Shown in pieces: positions 29,331-36,976 of a stretch of 51,497 nucleotides of DNA. Under the pieces are notes generated by a model. It did not search any database. It was given only the letters and a program-made list of their open reading frames with translations, and had not been told where the DNA came from. Location of the stretch: NCBI GenBank assembly GCA_022767125.1, contig JALEPZ010000089.1:1-51497 (forward strand), given 5' to 3'. A program made the translations under genes and the position numbers. Positions within the stretch are counted from its first letter, which is position 1. Every line of letters begins with the position of its first letter. This DNA is from Phocaeicola plebeius (lineage in GTDB: Bacteria; Bacteroidota; Bacteroidia; Bacteroidales; Bacteroidaceae).

Positions 29331-32090
29331 TCAGAATAGCTGCAACTTGTTCCGCTGCGCCTCCGCCAGCGACACCGTCTGCACCTTCTTCTGCCCGTTC
29401 TTCTCGCGAAGCGCCCGGTACTCCTCCTCCAGCTGGTCCACAAACGCCGCCCGCTGATCGGGATTCAGCAACTTCGCCGCAACCGGCGCATTCAGCGACG
29501 CATCCTTCATATAGACCACCGGCGCATGATAGACCGGCGCAATCTTCAAGGCCGTATGCAGCTTCGAAGTCGTTGCCCCGCCAATCATCACCGGAATGTG
29601 CAGGCCCGCCCGTTCCAGTTCCGTTACCACATGCACCATCTCCTCCAGCGAAGGCGTAATCAGTCCGCTCAGCCCGATGATGTCCACCTGCTCGCGGATG
29701 GCCGTCTCGACGATACGCTCGGCCGGCACCATCACACCGAGGTCGATGATGTCGTAGTTGTTGCACGCCATCACCACCGATACGATGTTCTTGCCGATGT
29801 CGTGCACATCACCCTTCACCGTAGCCACCAGCACCCTTCCGGCCTTCTTCGCCCCTTCGGTCTTCTCTGCCTCGATATAGGGCTGCAGGATGGCCACCGC
29901 CTTCTTCATCGTGCGGGCCGTCTTCACCACTTGCGGCAAGAACATCTTGCCCGCCCCGAACAGGTCGCCTACATGGTTCATCCCGGCCATGAGCGGCCCC
30001 TCGATGATGTCAACGGCATGCGGATAGCCGGCCAACGCCTCGTGCAGGTCCTCCTCCAACCAGTCGCCCAAGCCCTTCACCAACGCATACTGCAGACGAT
30101 CCTCCACGCTCGTTCCCTCGCGCCAGGCCAGATGGGACTCCTCGGCCGCAGCCGACGCCGCAGCCCCCTCCTTCTCCGCCTTCAGCCGCTCGGCCGTCTC
30201 AATCAGCCGTTCGGCAGCATCCGGACGGCGGTTCAGCACCACGTCCTCGATGCGCTCCAGGATATCGGCAGGAATGTCGGTATAGAGCACCGACGACGCC
30301 GGATTGACAATGCCCATGCCCATCCCTTCGCGGATGGCATGATACAGGAAAACAGCGTGCATTGCCTCCCGGATATAGTTGTTGCCCCGGAACGAGAACG
30401 ACAGGTTACTCACCCCGCCGCTGACGTGTGCTCCCGGCAAGTGCTGCCGGATCCATCCGGCCGCCCGGATGAAGTCCACAGCATAGTTGTCATGTTCCGC
30501 CATGCCCGTTGCCACCGCCAGCACGTTGGGGTCGAAGATGATGTCCTGCGGACGGAAGCCCACCCGTTCGGTAAGGATGCGGTAGGCCCGTTCACACACC
30601 TCAATCTTGCGGTCGAACGTATCTGCCTGTCCTTTCTCGTCGAACGCCATGACGATGACGGCCGCTCCATACGCTTTCACGGTGCGGGCATGTTCGATGA
30701 ACTTCTCCTCCCCTTCCTTCAACGAAATGGAGTTGACCACACACTTGCCCTGCACACACTTCAGTCCGGCCACGATGACTTCCCACTTCGACGAGTCAAT
30801 CATCAGCGGCACCCGTGCAATCTCCGGTTCCGACGCTATCAGGTTCAGGAAAGTCGTCATCTCGGCAGCTGCGTCGAGCAGGCCGTCGTCCATATTGATG
30901 TCGAGCACCAGCGCCCCGTCTTCCACCTGCTTGCGGGCAATGCTCAGGGCCTCTTCGTACTTCTTCTCGTTGATAAGGCGGAGGAACTTGCGCGAGCCGG
31001 CCACGTTGCAGCGTTCGCCCACGTTGACGAAGTTGATTTCGGGCGTCAGCTGCAGCAGCTCCAATCCCGACAGCCACAGGTAGGGCGAAGCAGGGACCGG
31101 CACATGAGGCCGCGCCCCCTCCACCAGTTCCTGGTAACGGGCAATGTACTGTTCTGTCGTCCCGCAGCAGCCCCCGATGATGTTCACCAGTCCCTCCCGG
31201 ACATACTCGCCCACTTCCGCTGCCATTTCTTCCGGCGTCTGGTCATACTGTCCCAGGCTGTTGGGCAGTCCGGCATTGGGATAGGCACTGATATAATAAG
31301 GTGCTTTCCGGGCCAGCAGTTCAAGGAACGGCTTCAGTTGGCGGGCGCCGAACGAACAGTTCAGTCCCACCGAGAAGATATCGGCATGCTGGATGGAAGC
31401 AAGAAACGCTTCGAGCGTCTGTCCGGACAGCGTGCGTCCCGACACGTCGGCTACCGTCGCCGACACCATCAAGGGCACCTTTCGGCCCGTCGTCTCCATA
31501 GCCTGTCCGGCAGCCAACAAGGCCGCCTTGGCATTGAGGGTATCGAATACCGTCTCGATGAGCAAGGCATCCACACCCCCTTCCAGCAAGGCCTCCATCT
31601 GTTCGCGGTAGGCCGCAGCCAGTTCGTCGAAGGACAGGGCCCGGAAGGCCGGGTTATTCACGTCGGGACTCATCGAGCACGTCTTGTTGGTAGGACCTAC
31701 CGACCCGGCCACGAAACGCGGCTTTTCAGGACAGCGGCGGGTAAAGTCGTCCGCCAGGCGGCGGGCCAGGCGGGCGGCCGTGAGGTTCATCTCGCGACAA
31801 TACTCCTGCAAGTGATAGTCGGCCATCGAGATGCGGTTCGCGCTGAACGTGTTGGTCTCGATGAGGTCGGCCCCCGCCTCGAGGTACTTGCGATGAATAT
31901 CTTCTATCACGTCGGGGCGTGTCAGCACCAGCATATCGTTGTTGCCCTTCATCAGCCCCGGCACATCCCGGAAACGCTCACCCCGGAAATCCTCTTCCGT
32001 CAGGCTGTATTGCTGGATCATGGTACCCATGGCACCGTCCAGCACGAGAATGCGTTCCTTCACCAGTTGTTGTATTGTCTTTGCCTGCAT
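29331..32090 (-). CDS. metH: Cobalamin-dependent methionine synthase lacking the reactivation domain
   Basis: Transfers methyl from 5-methyltetrahydrofolate to homocysteine through methylcobalamin. The 919-aa protein contains the homocysteine-binding domain with zinc ligands in VGLNCSFGA (about residue 240) and IIGGCCGTTEQY (about 300). It also contains the pterin-binding domain (NVGERCNVAGSRKF) and the cobalamin domains (AGMNHVGDLFGAGKMFLPQV cap and VKGDVHDIGKNIV, with the cobalt-binding His in DVHDIG). It stops at VSLAEAQRNKLQLF, where the AdoMet-binding reactivation domain begins in E. coli MetH (about 1,230 aa). The clean domain-boundary stop suggests a family variant, not a broken gene. 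Third in an operon after yip1-like and smpB, 22 nt from smpB. Confidence 0.94.
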   Translation of the reverse strand: MQAKTIQQLVKERILVLDGAMGTMIQQYSLTEEDFRGERFRDVPGLMKGNNDMLVLTRPDVIEDIHRKYLEAGADLIETNTFSANRISMADYHLQEYCREMNLTAARLARRLADDFTRRCPEKPRFVAGSVGPTNKTCSMSPDVNNPAFRALSFDELAAAYREQMEALLEGGVDALLIETVFDTLNAKAALLAAGQAMETTGRKVPLMVSATVADVSGRTLSGQTLEAFLASIQHADIFSVGLNCSFGARQLKPFLELLARKAPYYISAYPNAGLPNSLGQYDQTPEEMAAEVGEYVREGLVNIIGGCCGTTEQYIARYQELVEGARPHVPVPASPYLWLSGLELLQLTPEINFVNVGERCNVAGSRKFLRLINEKKYEEALSIARKQVEDGALVLDINMDDGLLDAAAEMTTFLNLIASEPEIARVPLMIDSSKWEVIVAGLKCVQGKCVVNSISLKEGEEKFIEHARTVKAYGAAVIVMAFDEKGQADTFDRKIEVCERAYRILTERVGFRPQDIIFDPNVLAVATGMAEHDNYAVDFIRAAGWIRQHLPGAHVSGGVSNLSFSFRGNNYIREAMHAVFLYHAIREGMGMGIVNPASSVLYTDIPADILERIEDVVLNRRPDAAERLIETAERLKAEKEGAAASAAAEESHLAWREGTSVEDRLQYALVKGLGDWLEEDLHEALAGYPHAVDIIEGPLMAGMNHVGDLFGAGKMFLPQVVKTARTMKKAVAILQPYIEAEKTEGAKKAGRVLVATVKGDVHDIGKNIVSVVMACNNYDIIDLGVMVPAERIVETAIREQVDIIGLSGLITPSLEEMVHVVTELERAGLHIPVMIGGATTSKLHTALKIAPVYHAPVVYMKDASLNAPVAAKLLNPDQRAAFVDQLEEEYRALREKNGQKKVQTVSLAEAQRNKLQLF

Positions 32091-32112
32091 AGCTTACTTC
32101 CTCCCTATTGTG

Positions 32113-32571
32113 TCAATGCTTGAACATACGGTCCATCATGCGCTTGTCTTCCTTCTCCTTGAGCGACTGCCGCTTGTCGTACTCCTTCTTGCCCTTGGCC
32201 AGCGCCACCACCACCTTGGCCAGTCCCTTCTCGTTGATGTACAGACGGGTAGGAACGATGGTGAAGCCCGGCGAATCGGCGGTACGTTCCAGCTTGCGCA
32301 GCTCCTTCTTGGTCAGCAGCAACTTGCGGTCGCGGCGGGCGGCATGGTTGTTGTAGGAGCCGTAGAAATACTCGGCAATGTGCATGTTCTTCACCCACAG
32401 CTCCCCCTTGACAAAGTAGCAGTACGTGTCCACCAGACTGGCCTTCCCCAGGCGGATGGACTTGATTTCCGTTCCCGTCAGTACGATGCCGGCGGTATAG
32501 GTGTCGATGAACTCGTAGTCGAACGACGCCCGTTTGTTCTTGATATTGATGTTATTGTTCGTTGGTTTCAT
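32113..32571 (-). CDS. smpB: SsrA-binding protein SmpB
   Basis: Binds tmRNA and brings it to stalled ribosomes for trans-translation. The 152-aa protein has the SmpB core [21 protein letters not shown], read with the start of [20 protein letters not shown], then [13 protein letters not shown] and [15 protein letters not shown]. The basic C-terminal tail ([20 protein letters not shown]) is present. Its ATG overlaps the upstream gene's stop codon by one nucleotide, so translation is probably coupled. Confidence 0.96.
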   Translation of the reverse strand: MKPTNNNINIKNKRASFDYEFIDTYTAGIVLTGTEIKSIRLGKASLVDTYCYFVKGELWVKNMHIAEYFYGSYNNHAARRDRKLLLTKKELRKLERTADSPGFTIVPTRLYINEKGLAKVVVALAKGKKEYDKRQSLKEKEDKRMMDRMFKH

Positions 32572-33167
32572 CAGTTCAGAATGACAGAGAGTTTGTTAAA
32601 GATAATTTCGATGAGCATCGGGCAGACCAAAATGGCCAGCGTAGCCCATACGGTGTACGACACGAGGCGCGACTCCCGGATGCCCACCAGCCGACGGGCC
32701 CCCTCGTACACGATGACGATGGTATAGAGCTGCAGCACCCAGCTCAGCACCACGATGGATACCAGACCGCTGATCATTTCGAGAACGAAGGTCACGGTCA
32801 TTGAATAGGCCACAAACAGCTGCATCCGGTCGGTGCTGTCCTGCCAGCCATACCAGTAGCGTGAGAAGCGACTGAGCAAGGCCACCGAGAGGAAATAGCC
32901 TCCGAAAAGCGAAACAGCCACGGCGCAGCAGCGGGTCAGCGCCAACTGGAACATCAACGACGACAGATCCTTGCCGATGAACGCTCCGATAAACTCACAC
33001 AGGCCGCAGAGGCCGATCAGCGGATATACATACTCTGCCAGCACCTGGTTTCCCTTTCCCCTTTGGGCAATCTTGTCCCACGTACGAGCCGGGGTGGACA
33101 AGACGGCCACTACCCTATAAAACAATTCTGTATAGTTCAACGTTGTCTGATTTTTTAAGTTTACCAA
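32571..33167 (-). CDS. Yip1-family membrane protein
   Basis: A 198-aa protein with about five membrane helices and the N-terminal pattern [20 protein letters not shown], which fits bacterial YIP1-domain proteins. The hydrophobic segments lie at about 45-65, 75-100, 115-145, 150-160 and 172-192. The biochemical role is unknown. It is first in the yip1-like - smpB - metH transcript, with a TAnnTTTG box upstream at 33200-33207. Confidence 0.8.
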   Translation of the reverse strand: MVNLKNQTTLNYTELFYRVVAVLSTPARTWDKIAQRGKGNQVLAEYVYPLIGLCGLCEFIGAFIGKDLSSLMFQLALTRCCAVAVSLFGGYFLSVALLSRFSRYWYGWQDSTDRMQLFVAYSMTVTFVLEMISGLVSIVVLSWVLQLYTIVIVYEGARRLVGIRESRLVSYTVWATLAILVCPMLIEIIFNKLSVILN

Positions 33168-33199
33168 TCCCGTAAGGGCCTTCTATTCACATTAGGCCG

Positions 33200-33207
33200 C
33201 AAAAATA
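33200..33207 (-). promoter_or_regulatory. -7 box upstream of the yip1-like - smpB - metH operon
   Basis: CAAAAATA reads TATTTTTG on the coding strand and lies 33 nt upstream of the ATG. No clear -33 box is present. The stretch 33208-33397 contains only a short unconvincing frame. Confidence 0.45.
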
Positions 33208-33397
33208 CAAAAATCTCAGTATTCTGCCTATTAATTTCCCGACGAATGCCCTAAAAAAAGCAAATAATGAAAAAGTACCCTCCGCTGCCCGACAGGAATC
33301 GCTCCCATCAGACAACGGAGGGTACAAGTCTTTTTTCCGAAAAATAAAATAAGCCTGGACGCTTTGTCCGCGACGGACGGTCCTTGCCGGACGCGTC

Positions 33398-34213
33398 TTA
33401 CTGGCCGATCTTGTCAAACTCGTCCGACCATGCCTTATAATCTACTTCAATCTGCTTCGCAATGGGATTGTCGCCCAATTCGCTGGAAGAATAGTTATAA
33501 AGATACTCAATCTCGATGGTCAGCGGAGTGGTGTTGAACAGGTTCCGGTAGTAAGCCATCACCTGAGCCAGATTGAAATGCAGGTACTCCGAGCCCACCG
33601 TCGTTCTGTCCTTGTTGGCCGTAGGGTCCTGCACACGGTGACGGAGGCAGAGCTTCATGGTCGACGACGAGGACTGTTCCTTGTCAAAGAAGAGGCGGAA
33701 ATCGTGCGAGTTCAGTTCGGCCTTCAACTCATCGTTGCTGCTGGAGGCTTTGTAATAGTAGCTGACGGGCACGAAGACATCGTTGCGCGAGAAGAAGGTC
33801 ACATACATGTTGTAGCTGATATCCGTGGCCACCGCCTGGAACGACGCATTCGAATACTCCTTCATTTCATCCCCTTCCGCCTCGTCGGCATAGTACGTCT
33901 TCACGGGCGATGCGGCATACAGGTCGACAATAATCTTCTTGGTGTCCTGGGTCACCTGACTGGTATCATACGTAAAACCGACAAACGCATACTGGTACTG
34001 CTCCAGTCCCGAATTAGCCAAGCCGTTCTGGCTGCTGGGCACATACTGGCAGCCCGCAGCGTCAGTAAACCAGTAGTCACCCGTAAATCCGTTCACCTTC
34101 AGCACCGTGTACATACTGTTCGTAGAGCTTCCCCCGTCGCTGTCCAAGCAGGAGGTAAAGCTCAACATAGCCATCAATGCAGCGAAAAACACTGCGAATC
34201 TTGTCTTTTTCAT
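33398..34213 (-). CDS. NigD-like lipoprotein
   Basis: A 271-aa secreted lipoprotein with signal MKKTRFAVFFAALMAMLSFT and lipobox FTSC (Cys about residue 22). The mature part starts with an acidic DSDGGSS linker. It has beta-rich sequence and a C-terminal segment with LHFNLAQVMAYYRN and TIEIEYLYNYS. The overall layout resembles the NigD-like family of Bacteroidetes outer-surface lipoproteins, but the match is by pattern only. It stands alone between the yip1-like operon and the DUF4375 gene. Function unknown. Confidence 0.65.
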   Translation of the reverse strand: MKKTRFAVFFAALMAMLSFTSCLDSDGGSSTNSMYTVLKVNGFTGDYWFTDAAGCQYVPSSQNGLANSGLEQYQYAFVGFTYDTSQVTQDTKKIIVDLYAASPVKTYYADEAEGDEMKEYSNASFQAVATDISYNMYVTFFSRNDVFVPVSYYYKASSSNDELKAELNSHDFRLFFDKEQSSSSTMKLCLRHRVQDPTANKDRTTVGSEYLHFNLAQVMAYYRNLFNTTPLTIEIEYLYNYSSSELGDNPIAKQIEVDYKAWSDEFDKIGQ

Positions 34214-34325
34214 ATTCCTGTTATTCTTTAATTTTGTGATACATTGTAGAATTTTTGTCTCAATCGCTTAGTAAATGCCAAGATACGCATTTTACTGCAC
34301 ACGGCATCCGACTTTAACAAATTTT

Positions 34326-34835
34326 TCACTCGATATCCGCGAAATCCCCCAAATGTTCGTCCACATAGCGGGCCACTGTTTCAGTCACCTCCTCTTCCAT
34401 GTCCATGAACCGCTCCTCCAGGTCATCAAACTCCTCATACTGCTCATACATCGCCATGAATTCGTCTTCGGTGCATTCCCTTTCCAGCTCCTGCCGGTGC
34501 TCGTCGTAGATTCGTTTGGCCTCGTAAATCAGTTTCGAGAACTCCTTCGCCCCCATCAGGCGCATGGCTTTGGCAAACGGGTTGAGGAAAATATAAGGCC
34601 CATAGCCGTTCTGGATCAGCTGCACGAAGCCCCCCTCGTCTATCTCCTCCCGAAAGAAGTGATACCCCAGCAACGTGTGTTGCCAGCCGTTGAGCAAAGC
34701 CATCGTCGCCTCATTGATTTCCCCGCCCGTCACCTCCAGGTAACGGTCAACAAACACTTTCAGGAAGCCGTCCATACCGGCCTCCGCCCCTTTGCGGAGT
34801 TCCGCATCGGAAACTGTAATTCTCATTTTTTCCAT
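34326..34835 (-). CDS. DUF4375 (DMP19-like) protein
   Basis: A soluble protein of about 169 aa. The core has ALLNGWQHTLLGYHFFREEI, then EGGFVQLIQNGYGPYIFLNP, the GGFxQLIxNGYG pattern seen in DUF4375/DMP19-type proteins, and a very acidic C-terminus (about 45 residues rich in Glu and Asp). DMP19 from Neisseria has been described as a DNA-mimic protein that binds a repressor. Whether this homologue acts so is unknown, though the acidic tail is suggestive. ATG 34835 (MEKMRIT) or 34826 (MRIT) are likely starts; the longer frame to 34877 would overlap the promoter. Confidence 0.75.
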   Translation of the reverse strand: MEKMRITVSDAELRKGAEAGMDGFLKVFVDRYLEVTGGEINEATMALLNGWQHTLLGYHFFREEIDEGGFVQLIQNGYGPYIFLNPFAKAMRLMGAKEFSKLIYEAKRIYDEHRQELERECTEDEFMAMYEQYEEFDDLEERFMDMEEEVTETVARYVDEHLGDFADIE

Positions 34836-34874
34836 CCTTCTGCAGTTTTTACCCGGATCTACCGAGATTCCGTG

Positions 34875-34905
34875 CAAATGTACGAAGAAGAAAACAATTT
34901 GGCAA
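34875..34905 (-). promoter_or_regulatory. Promoter of the DUF4375 gene
   Basis: On the coding strand TTG (34905-34903) is followed after 20 nt by TACATTTG (34882-34875). It excludes the longer start at 34877. Confidence 0.65.
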
Positions 34906-34976
34906 GCGGAGTTGGCAAAATAGCGCGAGATGGAGAAAATATTCTCCTTCCGGCATAAAAAGTTTTCACCGGAACA

Positions 34977-35006
34977 TTGAAAAACGAAATAAAACGATTA
35001 ACTTTG
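34977..35006 (+). promoter_or_regulatory. Promoter of the NifU-like / GGGtGRT operon
   Basis: TTG at 34977-34979 and TAACTTTG at 34999-35006, spaced 19 nt apart. The predicted leader to the ATG at 35087 is about 75 nt, and the promoter rules out an alternative start at 35006. Confidence 0.7.
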
Positions 35007-35086
35007 TGTCGGATTTGAAGGACTGCCTTCAAGTTGAGACAGATGAAACACTTATTTTTTATTACCTTAATAAAAACGTAAAGAAT

Positions 35087-35788
35087 ATGACTTATTCACA
35101 CGAAGTTGAACACATGTGCTGTGTCGCTAAAGGACCTAACCATGGTCCGGCTCCTATTCCTGAAGAAGGGAAGTGGATTCAGGCAAAAGAAATCAAAGAC
35201 ATTTCAGGTTTAACACACGGTATCGGCTGGTGTGCTCCCCAGCAGGGCGCGTGCAAGCTGACACTGAACGTCAAGGAAGGTGTCATCGAAGAATGTCTGG
35301 TTGAAACCATCGGTTGCTCCGGTATGACCCACTCTGCTGCCATGGCATCAGAAATCCTCCCGGGCAAGACGATTCTCGAAGCCTTGAACACAGACTTGGT
35401 TTGCGATGCCATCAATACGGCAATGCGCGAACTCTTCCTGCAGATTGTCTATGGCCGCACCCAGTCGGCTTTCTCTGAAGGTGGTCTGATCATCGGTGCC
35501 GGTCTGGAAGACCTGGGCAAGGGCCTCATCAGCCAGATGGGTACGCTCTATGGCACAAAGGTGAAAGGCACTCGCTACCTGCAGCTGACCGAAGGCTACA
35601 TCACCAAGATGTTCCTCGACAAGGACGATCAGGTTTGCGGCTACGAATTCGTTCACATGGGCAAGTTCATGGATGCCATCAAGAAGGGTGTTCCTGCCGA
35701 CGAAGCTCTGAAGAGCGTTACCGGTACTTACGGTCGTACGAAACCGGAACAGGGAATTGTTAAATCTATTGACCCACGTAAAGAATAA
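35087..35788 (+). CDS. NifU-N-like (iron-sulfur scaffold-type) protein paired with GGGtGRT
   Basis: A 233-aa soluble protein beginning MTYSHEVEHMCCVAKGPNHG. The middle shows CKLTLNVKEGVIEECLVETI and GCSGMTHSAAMASEILPGKT, which resembles the cysteine-bearing face of NifU/IscU N-terminal domains. Cysteines at CC near residue 11, GWCAPQQGAC near 49-56, EEC near 67 and GC near 75 could bind a metal cluster. It lies 17 nt before the GGGtGRT gene and the two are found together in other anaerobes. Iron-sulfur scaffold annotation is by similarity only; the reaction is unknown. Confidence 0.8.
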   Translation: MTYSHEVEHMCCVAKGPNHGPAPIPEEGKWIQAKEIKDISGLTHGIGWCAPQQGACKLTLNVKEGVIEECLVETIGCSGMTHSAAMASEILPGKTILEALNTDLVCDAINTAMRELFLQIVYGRTQSAFSEGGLIIGAGLEDLGKGLISQMGTLYGTKVKGTRYLQLTEGYITKMFLDKDDQVCGYEFVHMGKFMDAIKKGVPADEALKSVTGTYGRTKPEQGIVKSIDPRKE

Positions 35789-35790
35789 TT

Positions 35791-35796
35791 AGGAGG
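35791..35796 (+). promoter_or_regulatory. Strong Shine-Dalgarno site of the GGGtGRT gene
   Basis: AGGAGG lies 9 nt before the ATG at 35806. Such a perfect site is unusual in this phylum, where most genes in the window have none. Confidence 0.6.
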
Positions 35797-35805
35797 ACCC
35801 AGAAT

Positions 35806-36816
35806 ATGATTAGAGAAGTGAAATTTGAAAGTCAGGATCGCCGCATGAAGCAGATCCTCGCTGCTTTGAACGAAAACGGTATCAAGGACATCGAAGAAGC
35901 CAACGCTATCTGCGATGCTGCCGGTTTGGATCCTTACAAGACCTGCGAAGACACCCAGATGATCTGCTTTGAAAACGCCAAGTGGGCTTACGTAGTAGGT
36001 ACTGCCATCGCTCTGAAGAAGGGCTGCACCAACGCTGCCGACGCTGCTGAAGCCATCGGTATCGGTCTGCAGGCATTCTGCATCCCGGGCTCTGTAGCCG
36101 ACGACCGTAAGGTAGGTATCGGCCACGGTAACCTGGCTGCCCGTCTGCTCCGAGAAGAGACTCAGTGCTTCGCTTTCCTGGCCGGTCACGAATCATTCGC
36201 TGCCGCCGAAGGTGCCATCAAGATTGCCGAAATGGCCAACAAGGTGCGCAAGAACCCCTTGCGTTGCATCCTGAACGGTCTGGGCAAGGACGCTGCCATG
36301 ATCATCTCCCGTATCAACGGCTTCACCTACGTACAGACCCAGTTCGACTACTACACCGGTGAACTGAAGGAAGTAAAGCGCACGGCTTACTCCGACGGTC
36401 CTCGTGCCAAGGTGAACTGCTACGGCGCTGACGACGTTCGCGAAGGTGTTGCCATCCTGTGGCACGAAAACGTAGACGTTTCCATCACAGGTAACTCTAC
36501 CAACCCGACCCGCTTCCAGCACCCGGTTGCCGGCACCTACAAGAAGGAACGTGTATTGGCAGGCAAGCCCTACTTCTCAGTAGCTTCCGGTGGTGGTACA
36601 GGCCGTACCCTGCACCCGGACAACATGGCTGCCGGTCCCGCTTCTTACGGTATGACCGACACAATGGGTCGTATGCACTCTGACGCTCAGTTTGCAGGTT
36701 CTTCTTCCGTACCCGCTCACGTAGAAATGATGGGCTTCCTCGGCATCGGTAACAACCCGATGGTAGGATGTACGGTTGCTTGCGCCGTGAACGTGGCTCT
36801 GGCACTGAACAAGTAA
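35806..36816 (+). CDS. GGGtGRT family protein
   Basis: A 336-aa soluble protein carrying the family's naming motif, ASGGGTGRTLHPDNM (about residues 262-276). It also has KYxC-type cysteines (PYKTCEDTQMICFENAKW about 43-60) and GHGNLAARLLREETQCFAFL (about 106-125). The family has no established function. Codon choice is noticeably T-ending and uniform (GGT, GCT, GTA), a pattern seen in highly expressed genes. Second gene of a two-gene operon with a strong terminator at 36841-36874. Confidence 0.88.
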   Translation: MIREVKFESQDRRMKQILAALNENGIKDIEEANAICDAAGLDPYKTCEDTQMICFENAKWAYVVGTAIALKKGCTNAADAAEAIGIGLQAFCIPGSVADDRKVGIGHGNLAARLLREETQCFAFLAGHESFAAAEGAIKIAEMANKVRKNPLRCILNGLGKDAAMIISRINGFTYVQTQFDYYTGELKEVKRTAYSDGPRAKVNCYGADDVREGVAILWHENVDVSITGNSTNPTRFQHPVAGTYKKERVLAGKPYFSVASGGGTGRTLHPDNMAAGPASYGMTDTMGRMHSDAQFAGSSSVPAHVEMMGFLGIGNNPMVGCTVACAVNVALALNK

Positions 36817-36840
36817 TATAGAAGACACTTCTATAACAAG

Positions 36841-36874
36841 CTCCTGCAATCTAAATGGTTGCAGGAGTTTTTTT
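36841..36874 (+). terminator. Intrinsic terminator after the GGGtGRT gene
   Basis: CTCCTGCAA at 36841-36849 pairs perfectly with TTGCAGGAG at 36859-36867, followed by seven T residues. Confidence 0.88.
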
Positions 36875-36920
36875 ATTGTCATTTTTGCCCGCTACGAATA
36901 CAACGAATGGTAATTATCGC

Positions 36921-36928
36921 TACTTTTG
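36921..36928 (+). promoter_or_regulatory. -7 box of the M28 peptidase gene
   Basis: TACTTTTG lies 48 nt upstream of the ATG at 36977. No -33 TTG at the proper spacing is seen. Confidence 0.45.
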
Positions 36929-36976
36929 TGTCCAAAAATAACATCTAACATACAAGATACAAACAATAAAAGAACT

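Noticed and set aside
29526-32123. Open frame of 865 codons antisense to metH
   Set aside because: His/Arg-rich low-information product; the MetH frame has every expected motif.
32091-33300. Cobalamin or SAM riboswitch controlling metH
   Set aside because: metH follows smpB by 22 nt within an operon, and the leader of the first gene is only about 30 nt, too short for either riboswitch.
33187-33417. Short minus-strand frame between the yip1-like gene and the NigD-like gene
   Set aside because: Overlaps the likely yip1 promoter box and the end of the NigD-like gene; composition is not protein-like.
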